Shown here: piece after piece, positions 1-6,529 of the stretch
How the letters are laid out: the number at the start of each line of letters is the position of its first letter
Position numbering within the stretch: position 1 is the stretch's first letter
NCBI GenBank assembly: GCA_014382915.1
Contig: JACNIV010000012.1
Location: 1-7,988 of the forward strand
Direction of reading: 5' to 3'
DNA length: 7,988 nucleotides
Source of the DNA: Candidatus Cloacimonadota bacterium
GTDB taxonomy: Bacteria; Cloacimonadota; Cloacimonadia; Cloacimonadales; TCS61
Program-made: the position numbers and the translations under genes
Notes under the pieces: generated by a model
The model's database searches: none
Told to the model about the DNA's origin: nothing
The model's input: the letters and a program-made list of their open reading frames with translations, nothing else

Positions 1-1105
1 GAGCAAAGATACCCCGCACTCCTGTTAAAGTTACGTGAACACTTTGATACATGGAAACATCCTCTTTTCCTGCAAAAAAAATGGAACTTATATTCCAGGC
101 AATTACCATACCGGACATACCAACACTGAAAATAAGAAAAGCAAAATAAACCACGTAATAAACATAACTGGTGTCCAATAGGAAACTGGAAATTAGAAGC
201 GTAAGAGGATAAAGACTGAGAATTCCAAAAACAATGGTTGTAAAGAAAGCAGGATTTTTTCTGTCATGGACTTTCCCAGCTAGCGGAGCCAGAAAAAGAA
301 TGCCGATCTGCGAGATGATCCCTTTTGCCAGGAAAGTATGCGTATAATTCATTTGCAAATACTCTACCAGGTATTTGGGGATTGCTGGTAACAGGATCAT
401 AAATGATATTCCATAAATGAAGAAATTTCTTTGGAAGATCGCAAAATCTTTATTGTTCTTCAAAACTTCTACTGTTCGTAATACCGGTTTTATAAATACT
501 TGCTTTAAATTAAGAAAAGCTCTTTCTGTGAAATTTTCTTTTTTGATCTTGATCAAAGCCATTATAAAAGAACTTAAGCAGCCCAGAATTCCAACAGCCA
601 GGAAAATATAACGGAACCAGTTTTCATTAATATCAAGTATCTTACCAGCCGCAAAACTGAAAAAAATAGCCACCAGGGTAATAAGGCTGGAAACATAACC
701 AAAGATAAGACCTCGGTTCTTTGGTGAAATATTTAGCTGATAAATAGAATTCTGAGCAGGGCTGATAAGGGCATTAAATGAAAATAGAATAATAAAAATT
801 GCCAGATACTGATAAAAATTATGTACCCACAGCATTAATATCAGGCTTAATCTTCCGATGAACCCGGTAAGTATAAAAAATTTAGAAATGCTTTTGGACT
901 GCTCAAGAATCTTGCCCCACCAAATAGAAAATAGATTAGAAAGCGGCCATAACATTACCAGGATCGTTATCTGCCAGTCATAAGCATGAAGCGCCTTCTT
1001 GGCAATAATATCCTGCAAATTAAATGTGCTTATGATAAATCCGTTAAAAAAAGCTGCTAACATCAGGATGAAAAAAGTTCTCTTTTCGATACGGTTTAGC
1101 TGCAT
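1..1105 (-). CDS. MFS transporter, partial (C-terminus beyond left edge)
   Basis: This minus-strand frame stays open from the left edge to position 1105 and encodes about 368 residues. Hydrophobic helices recur along the whole length, starting with FFILMLAAFFNGFIIS near the N-terminus. A basic loop lies in the middle (ALIKIKKENFTERAF), as between the two six-helix halves of major facilitator proteins. A stretch NRGLIFGYVSS and a late H-TLTGVRG segment resemble conserved MFS positions. MFS proteins usually have about 400-450 residues and 12 helices, so the last one or two helices are probably missing. Substrate cannot be told; some relatives are drug or sugar exporters. I chose the ATG at 1105 because AAGGGA lies about 8 bp upstream. 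An in-frame ATG at 1189 would add 28 polar, basic residues but has only a poor GAG site. The gene is divergent from rnfC, so a functional link is not implied. Confidence 0.85.
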   Translation of the reverse strand, partial: MQLNRIEKRTFFILMLAAFFNGFIISTFNLQDIIAKKALHAYDWQITILVMLWPLSNLFSIWWGKILEQSKSISKFFILTGFIGRLSLILMLWVHNFYQYLAIFIILFSFNALISPAQNSIYQLNISPKNRGLIFGYVSSLITLVAIFFSFAAGKILDINENWFRYIFLAVGILGCLSSFIMALIKIKKENFTERAFLNLKQVFIKPVLRTVEVLKNNKDFAIFQRNFFIYGISFMILLPAIPKYLVEYLQMNYTHTFLAKGIISQIGILFLAPLAGKVHDRKNPAFFTTIVFGILSLYPLTLLISSFLLDTSYVYYVVYFAFLIFSVGMSGMVIAWNISSIFFAGKEDVSMYQSVHVTLTGVRGIFA

Positions 1106-1254
1106 CAATTTTTCCCTTATTTTTTTTGAGCAAATTCCTGATATATATGAAAATTGTCTACCTTTATCTGCTTCTTGAGTTTCATTCATCTTCTCAAAAA
1201 AAATCTTGCTTTTAAAACTGAAATTAAAAAATGTGGTTTTCGAAAAATAGTATC

Positions 1255-1260
1255 ATTATA
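1255..1260 (-). promoter_or_regulatory. Possible -10 box for the MFS gene
   Basis: The minus strand reads TATAAT here, an exact -10 consensus, facing the MFS gene. The sequence about 17 bp upstream (CCCTTT on that strand) does not resemble TTGACA, so the call rests on the -10 box alone. In such AT-rich DNA a chance match is quite possible. Confidence 0.22.
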
Positions 1261-1280
1261 TGAAGCTATAGAAAAATAAA

Positions 1281-1285
1281 GGGAG
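1281..1285 (+). promoter_or_regulatory. Ribosome binding site of rnfC
   Basis: GGGAG, followed by AAAGA, lies 5 bp before the ATG at 1291. It fixes the rnfC start, which also agrees with the conserved N-terminal GGVHP motif. Confidence 0.75.
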
Positions 1286-1290
1286 AAAGA

Positions 1291-2610
1291 ATGGGTTTTA
1301 AAACATTCCCCGGTGGGGTACATCCCCATGACTCTAAGGAATATTCCAAAAATAAACCTGTAGAAATTTTGCCCCTGCCTATAAAAGTTGTAATTCCTCT
1401 TTCACAACATATTGGTGCTCTATCCAAACCGATAGTGAAGGTAGGAGATGAAGTTTTAAATGGGCAGAAGATAGCTGAGTCAAGCGGATTTGTATCTATC
1501 CCAATGCATGCTTCGATTTCAGGTAAAGTTACCGGGATCGACAAATTCAACCATCCTACAGGAATAATCTCAATGGCAATTGAGATAACCGGCGATGAAC
1601 AGGATGACCGGATCGAATTGACAGACGAAATAAACTATTTAGAGTTGCCTGTAGATGAGATGAAAAACCGGATTTCCGAAGCAGGTATCTGTGGTATGGG
1701 TGGTGCTGGTTTTCCCACACATGTAAAGCTCTCTCCAGCGGCAGAAAAACCTATCGATACGATCATTCTGAATGGTGTGGAATGTGAACCATATCTTACT
1801 GCGGATTACCGCATCATGATGGAACAACCAGACGATATCATCAATGGTCTTAAAATTTTTATGAAGATAATTAATGCCAAAAAAGGAATTATTGGTATTG
1901 AAGCAAATAAACCCGATGCGATCAAATTGATGAAAAATAAATTGAAGAAAGAATCAGATCTTGAAGTTATAGGTCTTAAACTGAAATACCCGCAGGGTGC
2001 TGAAAAGCAACTAATCTACGCTGCAACAAACCGAAAGGTTCCCAATAAAGGCGGTCTGCCCATGGATGTGGGAGTTATAGTTCAGAACGTGGGAACTGCT
2101 ATTGCTGTTTACGAAGCAGTACGCTATAAAAAACCGCTTATAGAGCGAGTTATTACCGTCAGCGGAAAAATAGTACGTAATCCGAAGAACATCAAGGCAA
2201 GAATCGGTACATTTTTTTCTGATCTGCTGGAATTTTGTGATGGGACTACAGAGGATATCGGTAAGATCATATCCGGAGGTCCTATGATGGGTTTTGCTAT
2301 TCCGTCTCTGGAAACACCGATGACAAAAGGTTGTTCCGGGCTTCTACTCTTCAATAAAAAAGAAGGACATAAAGAAGATGAAAGCGTATGCCTTCGTTGT
2401 GGCAGGTGCGTGGATGTATGTCCTATGGATCTTGTGCCCAGCTTGATAGCACACAATGTGAAACACGAAGATTGGATACTGGTAGAAAAATTTGGTGTGA
2501 TGGATTGCATGAAATGCGGAAGCTGTTCTTATGTTTGCCCATCACATATCAAACTCATTCAATGGATAAATATTGGAAAGCTTAAAATAAACGAATTACA
2601 AAAAAAATAA
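1291..2610 (+). CDS. rnfC: Rnf complex subunit RnfC (NADH/FMN- and Fe-S-binding)
   Basis: RnfC is the peripheral cytoplasmic subunit where NAD+ is reduced by electrons coming through the Rnf complex. The 439-residue product starts with the family signature FPGGVHP (residues 6-12), followed by a barrel-sandwich domain. The nucleotide/flavin-binding core resembles the complex I 51-kDa subunit, with GMGGAGFP at 135-142 and NGVECEPY at 161-168. An SLBB-type domain follows around 285-335 (VITVSG at 287-292). Two C-terminal CxxCxxCxxxCP motifs (C367/370/373/377 and C406/409/412/416) bind two [4Fe-4S] clusters. The length matches the clostridial type, which lacks the long alanine-rich tail of many proteobacterial RnfC proteins. 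GGGAG at 1281-1285 supports this ATG. It is the first gene of the operon, 26 bp ahead of rnfD. Confidence 0.97.
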   Translation: MGFKTFPGGVHPHDSKEYSKNKPVEILPLPIKVVIPLSQHIGALSKPIVKVGDEVLNGQKIAESSGFVSIPMHASISGKVTGIDKFNHPTGIISMAIEITGDEQDDRIELTDEINYLELPVDEMKNRISEAGICGMGGAGFPTHVKLSPAAEKPIDTIILNGVECEPYLTADYRIMMEQPDDIINGLKIFMKIINAKKGIIGIEANKPDAIKLMKNKLKKESDLEVIGLKLKYPQGAEKQLIYAATNRKVPNKGGLPMDVGVIVQNVGTAIAVYEAVRYKKPLIERVITVSGKIVRNPKNIKARIGTFFSDLLEFCDGTTEDIGKIISGGPMMGFAIPSLETPMTKGCSGLLLFNKKEGHKEDESVCLRCGRCVDVCPMDLVPSLIAHNVKHEDWILVEKFGVMDCMKCGSCSYVCPSHIKLIQWINIGKLKINELQKK

Positions 2611-2636
2611 ATAATCGTAAAATAAATGGAGGATAT

Positions 2637-3701
2637 ATGAGTGATGTTTATGCCGTTTCGGCAGCACCTCATATTAAACAGAACATATCAGTTAGTTCTG
2701 TAATGTGGCAGGTTGTATTAGCTCTTACTCCTGCTCTTCTTGTGGGAATTTTCTTCTTTGGAATTCAGTCTTTTCTGCTTACACTCTATGGTGTGGTAGC
2801 TGCTATAGTTACAGAAGCTTTAATACAGAGATTGCGCAAAGTACCCGTAACAATTTCAGATGGCAGTGCAGTAGTCACAGGAATCCTGGTAGCTTTCAAT
2901 ATTAATTCGGCCGCACCCTGGTGGCTTCCTGTTATCGGTTCTGTTTTTGCTATTGCCATTGGTAAACAGATCTTTGGCGGATTAGGTTTCAATATTTTTA
3001 ATCCTGCTCTTCTGGGAAGGGCTTTCCTGGTTGCTTCCTGGCCAACGCTAATGACTGCCGGCTGGAAAAGTACAACACCGGTGGCTCTTTTTAAAAGTTC
3101 TATTAACGGGTTGGTTAATCTACCTTCCAATGTACCTGCCGTAGTTACATCTGCAACCCCGCTGGGAGTTGTAAAAGCCCTGCGAGATACCACTCAGATA
3201 AGTTCCGATATGGCAGAAACCGTTATGAATAACCTGACCAGCATGGATACGCTTCAGAACCTGTTCTGGGGTAATATCGGCGGAGTGATAGGTGAGGTTT
3301 CTGCTGCAGCACTTCTTCTGGGAGCTGCTTATCTTGCCTGGAAACATATAATCGAGTGGCGTATTCCTATCAGTTATATTGCTACAGTTTTTATTCTTAC
3401 ATATATTTTCGGTGGAATAAACGGTTTATTCTCTGCTTCAATTATGTTACCATTTTTCCATATTTTTTCGGGTGGTCTCATTTTAGGTGCGTTCTTCATG
3501 GCTACGGATATGGTTACCTCTCCTGTTACCAAAAAGGGAAGAATAATCTTTGGAATGGGTTGCGGAATACTAACTGTAGTGATCCGTCTGGCTGGAGGAT
3601 ATCCGGAAGGTGTTTCTTATTCTATTCTTTTAATGAATATCACAGTTCCACTGATAGATAGATATACAATTCCCAGAATATTTGGGGAGGTTAGAAAATG
3701 A
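2637..3701 (+). CDS. rnfD: Rnf complex membrane subunit RnfD (covalent FMN)
   Basis: RnfD is an integral membrane subunit related to NqrB that carries covalently bound FMN and is thought to take part in ion translocation. The 354-residue product is strongly hydrophobic, with about nine or ten membrane helices. It shows the family segments ISDGSAVVTGILVAFNI and GGLGFNIFNPALLGRAF in its first third. The threonine of SATPL, T174, is the expected FMN attachment site, set in a loop predicted to face the outer side of the membrane. FFMATDMVTSPVT near the C-terminus is also typical. GGAGG at 2628-2632 lies 4 bp before the start. The last codons overlap the rnfG start by 4 bp (ATGA), which suggests translational coupling. 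The match to the family is clear over the full length. Confidence 0.97.
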   Translation: MSDVYAVSAAPHIKQNISVSSVMWQVVLALTPALLVGIFFFGIQSFLLTLYGVVAAIVTEALIQRLRKVPVTISDGSAVVTGILVAFNINSAAPWWLPVIGSVFAIAIGKQIFGGLGFNIFNPALLGRAFLVASWPTLMTAGWKSTTPVALFKSSINGLVNLPSNVPAVVTSATPLGVVKALRDTTQISSDMAETVMNNLTSMDTLQNLFWGNIGGVIGEVSAAALLLGAAYLAWKHIIEWRIPISYIATVFILTYIFGGINGLFSASIMLPFFHIFSGGLILGAFFMATDMVTSPVTKKGRIIFGMGCGILTVVIRLAGGYPEGVSYSILLMNITVPLIDRYTIPRIFGEVRK

Positions 3702-4273
3702 AATATTTTTTGAGACTTGGATTTGTATTATTGGTTATAACTACCGTAGCAAGCGGAATTCTGGCATATATAAACAGCTTAACCGAACCCATTATCAAAG
3801 AAAATCAACGTAAAGCAAAAGAAGAAGCTAGAATGGAAGTTCTGCCGGAAGCTGTTTCTTTCGATAGTATTTCCTATTTGAATGAAGAAGTAATATATGC
3901 CGGTAAAAATAATGAAGGAAAGCTTGCAGGATATACTTTTGTGGCTTCTTTGTATGGTTATAGCAGCGATGTGAAAACCATGGTTGGCGTAACCCCGGAT
4001 TTCAAAGTAAATAAGATCAAAATAATTGAACAAACAGAAACACCCGGTCTGGGCGCAAACTGCACAAAACCTGAATTCCAATCTCTGTTTGAAGGGAAAA
4101 ATGAAACCGTAATGCTCGTTGATAAGGATGGCGGTGAAATCGTTAGTATAACCGGAGCAACCATAACGACCCGAACTATTGCGAATTCCATACGGACTGG
4201 TTTGAAATTCCTGAGAAAAATCGAGGTTCAATCAGAACCTGAAGAAATTCACCGGGAGGAGGTTACAGAATGA
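3698..4273 (+). CDS. rnfG: Rnf complex subunit RnfG (covalent FMN)
   Basis: RnfG has one N-terminal membrane anchor (about residues 5-25) and a periplasm-facing FMN-binding domain. It passes electrons between the membrane subunits. The 191-residue product contains the motif TGATITT at 152-158, with T155 as the expected threonine for phosphoester-linked FMN, added by the flavin transferase ApbE. ETPGLGANC (around 111-119) is another conserved family segment. The flavinylation motif usually reads D-x-x-S/T-G-A-T, but here the first position is V149 rather than aspartate. A strong site GGGGAGG at 3684-3690, inside the end of rnfD, drives initiation. The gene overlaps both rnfD and rnfE by 4 bp (ATGA at each end). 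The C-terminus is glutamate-rich. Confidence 0.96.
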   Translation: MKYFLRLGFVLLVITTVASGILAYINSLTEPIIKENQRKAKEEARMEVLPEAVSFDSISYLNEEVIYAGKNNEGKLAGYTFVASLYGYSSDVKTMVGVTPDFKVNKIKIIEQTETPGLGANCTKPEFQSLFEGKNETVMLVDKDGGEIVSITGATITTRTIANSIRTGLKFLRKIEVQSEPEEIHREEVTE

Positions 4274-4854
4274 GCGTTATCAAAGAATTCACCAAAGGAA
4301 TAGTAAAAGAAAATCCCGTTTTCGTGATGGCACTTGGGCTTTGCCCGGTATTGGCAGTTTCTTCTTCTGTAGAAAACGCTATCGGAATGGGAGCAGCAGC
4401 CACTTTTGTACTGGTTTTTTCCAATATTTTTATTTCTCTCATTAAAGGCTTTATTCCAAGAAAGATCCGTATTCCATCCTACATTGTAGTAATAGCTTCA
4501 TTTGTTACAATAGTAGATATGGTGATGGAAGCTTATGTTCCAGCTCTTCATAAAAACCTGGGTTTATTCATTCCACTCATCGTAGTTAATTGTATTATAT
4601 TGGGAAGAGCAGAAGCTTTTGCCGGTAAGAACAATCTGATAAGATCCATTTTGGATGGTTTTGGAATGGGTTTGGGTTTCACACTTGCGCTTATAGTTAT
4701 TGCTTCTATCAGGGAAATATTGGGAGCCGGTCAATTCCTGGGATACAATGTGCTTCCCGCAACCTTCAAACCAATGCTGGTAGCAATTCTTGCTCCGGGA
4801 GCTTTCCTGGTTATGGGTCTTTTGATGGGCTTGATGAACCTTAAGAAGAAATGA
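4270..4854 (+). CDS. rnfE: Rnf complex membrane subunit RnfE
   Basis: RnfE is a six-helix membrane protein related to NqrD. It pairs with RnfA as an inverted-topology partner around a shared intramembrane Fe-S cluster. The 194-residue product has the paired cysteine motifs expected for that cluster: LGLCP with C25 and VVNCIILGR with C108. NPVFVMALGLCPVLAVS and ENAIGMG near the start, and the VVNCIILGRAEAFA stretch, mark it as RnfE rather than RnfA. GGGAGGAGG at 4254-4262 lies 7 bp upstream within the rnfG end, and the genes share ATGA. Unlike the tight junctions before it, the downstream junction to rnfA is 161 bp long and filled by an inverted repeat. Confidence 0.96.
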   Translation: MSVIKEFTKGIVKENPVFVMALGLCPVLAVSSSVENAIGMGAAATFVLVFSNIFISLIKGFIPRKIRIPSYIVVIASFVTIVDMVMEAYVPALHKNLGLFIPLIVVNCIILGRAEAFAGKNNLIRSILDGFGMGLGFTLALIVIASIREILGAGQFLGYNVLPATFKPMLVAILAPGAFLVMGLLMGLMNLKKK

Positions 4855-4870
4855 GATACGAAAAAAAATT

Positions 4871-4996
4871 GAGACGCCGATGAACGCAGATGAATTATGA
4901 TTAATTATGAAAATAATATTTTAGATAAAAAACTTGTGTGAAGTTATAATGAATAAAAACATATTAAATCATAACCAATCAGAGTAAATCAGCCTC
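4871..4996. repeat. Imperfect inverted repeat built of 10-bp units
   Basis: The left arm (4871-4909) and the reverse complement of the right arm (4960-4996) align with about 28 identities over about 41 columns. The best part is TTATGATT in both arms. Each arm is itself a degenerate 10-bp tandem repeat with GAT at the same place in every unit: left units start at 4876, 4886 and 4896; right units lie at 4984-4993, 4974-4983 and 4964-4973 on the other strand. A small hairpin AACTT-GTGTG-AAGTT (4931-4945) sits in the centre. The element looks like a dispersed palindromic extragenic repeat. On the minus strand the structure runs into eight Ts (4868-4861), as in a terminator, but no minus-strand gene lies here. 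Confidence 0.7.
4945..4950 (+). promoter_or_regulatory. Possible internal -10 box ahead of rnfA
   Basis: TATAAT lies 66 bp before the rnfA start, in the centre of the inverted repeat. No good -35 match is seen 16-18 bp upstream (TTAGAT at 4921-4926 is poor), and there is no extended TGn. An internal promoter for rnfA-rnfB-TPR is possible but unproven. Confidence 0.25.
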
Positions 4997-5015
4997 AAGA
5001 AGAAGGAGAAGATAA

Positions 5016-5603
5016 ATGGAATTATTAGCAAAAATATTCGCCATGGCTATTGCAGCCATATTCGTACAGAATTTTGTTCTTGCCAGGTTCCTGGGATTAT
5101 GCCCGTATATTGGAGTTTCCAAGAAATTGGATTCGGCTTTGGGAATGGGAATGGCTGTGATCTTTGTTATGACCATGGCTTCCACTTTTACCTGGCTTAT
5201 TCAAACCTATCTTCTGGTACCTTTGAAAATTGAGTTCCTACAGACAATAGCATTTATTCTTACAATTGCTTCGCTGGTTCAACTGGTAGAGATGATCATT
5301 CAAAAAACAGCTCCAGCACTTTATAAAGCCCTGGGGGTTTTCCTTCCATTAATAACTACAAACTGTGCTGTGCTTGGTGTTGCCATACTCAATATCAATG
5401 AAGAATACACTTTTATTTTTGCAATCTTGAACGGCTTGTTTGCCGGTCTTGGTTTTACTCTGGTACTCATCCTGATGGCCGGGATCAGGGAAAGACTGGA
5501 GAGAGCGGAGCTACCCCGCACGATGCGTGGTATGCCGATTGCTATGATAGTGGCCGGTTGTATGGCCCTTGCGTTCCTTGGTTTTTCAGGCTTAAAATTT
5601 TAG
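5016..5603 (+). CDS. rnfA: Rnf complex membrane subunit RnfA
   Basis: RnfA is a six-helix membrane subunit related to NqrE and homologous to RnfE. Together they hold a membrane-embedded Fe-S cluster on the electron path across the membrane. The 195-residue product has the motifs FVQNFVLARFLGLCP (cysteine C29) and TTNCAVLG (C117), each supplying one cluster cysteine per half. The QNFVLARFLGLCPYIGVS stretch and the C-terminal AGIRERLERAELPRTMRG loop distinguish RnfA from RnfE. AGGAG at 5004-5008, 7 bp upstream, supports the start. rnfB follows after 11 bp. The gene is separated from rnfE by a repeat-bearing gap but keeps its place in the order C-D-G-E-A-B. Confidence 0.97.
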   Translation: MELLAKIFAMAIAAIFVQNFVLARFLGLCPYIGVSKKLDSALGMGMAVIFVMTMASTFTWLIQTYLLVPLKIEFLQTIAFILTIASLVQLVEMIIQKTAPALYKALGVFLPLITTNCAVLGVAILNINEEYTFIFAILNGLFAGLGFTLVLILMAGIRERLERAELPRTMRGMPIAMIVAGCMALAFLGFSGLKF

Positions 5604-5614
5604 GGGGAAGTTAG

Positions 5615-6523
5615 ATGTCCATCATATTATATTCAATAGCAACTCTTGGAACTTTAGGTGTAATTTACGGAATAGGACTTGCCTTTGCTTCCAAAAAATT
5701 TCACGTGGATATTGATCCCAAAATAGAACAGATAAATGAAATTCTACCTGGCGTTAATTGTGGTGCCTGCGGATATCCCGGTTGCAGCGGTTATGCAGAA
5801 GCAGTGGTAAAACATGGTGCAGAGATAAACAAATGCGCTCCCGGTGGTGACGAAGTTATTGCGAACATTGCAAAGATAATGGGCATGGAAGCAACATCTG
5901 CGGATAAAAAAATTGCTGTTATACATTGTCAAAGTGGTGGTGCAAACAACACTTTCTTCCGTTATAAATATCATGGCATTTCTACCTGCAAAGCTGCAGT
6001 TCTTGTTTCCAGCGGACCCAATCTTTGTAATTATGGATGTGTTTTTCAGAACGACTGTATTGCAGCCTGCCAGTTCGATGCGATCCATCTGGACGAGAAT
6101 GGAATGCGAATTGTAGATAAAAATAATTGTACCGGTTGCGGTGCCTGTATTATTGCCTGTTCGCGTAATCTCATCGAGCTTGTTTCTATTAAGAAACGTG
6201 TTCATGTACTCTGTACTTCACACGATAAAGGTGCGGTTTCTCGCAAAGTGTGTGGAAATAAAACCGCCTGTATTGCCTGCTCTTTATGTGTAAAGAAATG
6301 CCCTGTTGAAGCAATTGAAATGCAGGATAACGTAGCTGTAATTATCTATGATAAATGTATTAACTGCGGTCAATGCACAGATGTGTGTCCTACCAGTGCT
6401 ATCTTTGATCCGCTGAAAGAAGTACGGGCAAAAAAGAAGGCAGAAGCAAAAGCCAAAGCTGAAGCCATTAATAAACAACCGGAAGAACAGAAAACAACAG
6501 AAATCCTGGAAGATACAAAGTAA
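5615..6523 (+). CDS. rnfB: Rnf complex subunit RnfB, long polyferredoxin type
   Basis: RnfB is the entry point for electrons from reduced ferredoxin. The 302-residue product has one N-terminal membrane helix (about 3-25). A four-cysteine Fes-type domain follows (C49, C52, C57, C74; CGACGYPGCSGYAEA). After it come ferredoxin-like repeats, including CTGCGACIIAC, CIACSLCVKKC and CINCGQCTDVC. I count 24 cysteines in all, exactly enough for six [4Fe-4S] clusters. This is the extended form known from acetogens and other anaerobes, against three clusters in the roughly 190-residue proteobacterial form. The C-terminus is a Lys/Ala/Glu-rich tail (from about residue 269), probably helical and without a clear role. 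GGGGGA at 5603-5608 supports the start. A TPR gene follows 6 bp after the stop. Confidence 0.97.
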   Translation: MSIILYSIATLGTLGVIYGIGLAFASKKFHVDIDPKIEQINEILPGVNCGACGYPGCSGYAEAVVKHGAEINKCAPGGDEVIANIAKIMGMEATSADKKIAVIHCQSGGANNTFFRYKYHGISTCKAAVLVSSGPNLCNYGCVFQNDCIAACQFDAIHLDENGMRIVDKNNCTGCGACIIACSRNLIELVSIKKRVHVLCTSHDKGAVSRKVCGNKTACIACSLCVKKCPVEAIEMQDNVAVIIYDKCINCGQCTDVCPTSAIFDPLKEVRAKKKAEAKAKAEAINKQPEEQKTTEILEDTK

Positions 6524-6529
6524 GGTATA

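Larger units (their letters stand above)
1106..1290. other. Divergent intergenic region between MFS gene and rnfC
   Basis: This AT-rich stretch of about 185 bp must hold the promoters of both the leftward MFS gene and the rightward rnf operon. It contains a 10-bp palindrome TTTTCGAAAA at 1237-1246. On the minus strand it holds a TATAAT at 1260-1255 without a good -35 box. I see no convincing sigma-70 promoter pair on the plus strand and no RNA gene or riboswitch. If the MFS protein starts at 1189, the true gap is only about 100 bp. Confidence 0.5.
4855..5015. other. Unusually long gap inside the rnf operon
   Basis: All other rnf junctions in this window are overlaps or gaps of 11-26 bp, but this one is 161 bp. 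It holds an A-run at 4861-4868, the inverted repeat at 4871-4996, a TATAAT at 4945-4950 and the rnfA ribosome binding site AGGAG at 5004-5008. I see no open reading frame of note in it. Confidence 0.8.

Noticed and set aside
417..611. Plus-strand open frame of 64 codons
   Set aside because: It lies antisense within the MFS transporter gene, has no ribosome binding site and shows no recognisable protein; it is a shadow of the real gene.
1237..1246. Palindrome TTTTCGAAAA as an operator
   Set aside because: A 10-bp AT-rich palindrome is easily found by chance and there is no second copy or regulator gene nearby.
2124..2510. Minus-strand open frame of 128 codons inside rnfC
   Set aside because: It is fully antisense to the conserved SLBB and ferredoxin regions of rnfC and its product has no recognisable domain.
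3779..4231. Minus-strand open frame of 150 codons across rnfG
   Set aside because: The plus-strand frame is a clear RnfG with conserved motifs. The antisense product is an unstructured, Cys- and Phe-rich mix typical of shadow frames.
4861..4996. Rho-independent terminator between rnfE and rnfA
   Set aside because: On the plus strand the inverted repeat is not followed by a T-run. The T-run exists only for minus-strand transcription, where no gene is present.
4871..4996. CRISPR array
   Set aside because: The repeats are degenerate 10-bp units without spacers of uniform length, and no cas gene is present.
5744..6205. Minus-strand open frame of 153 codons inside rnfB
   Set aside because: It is antisense to the cysteine-rich clusters of RnfB and has no family resemblance.
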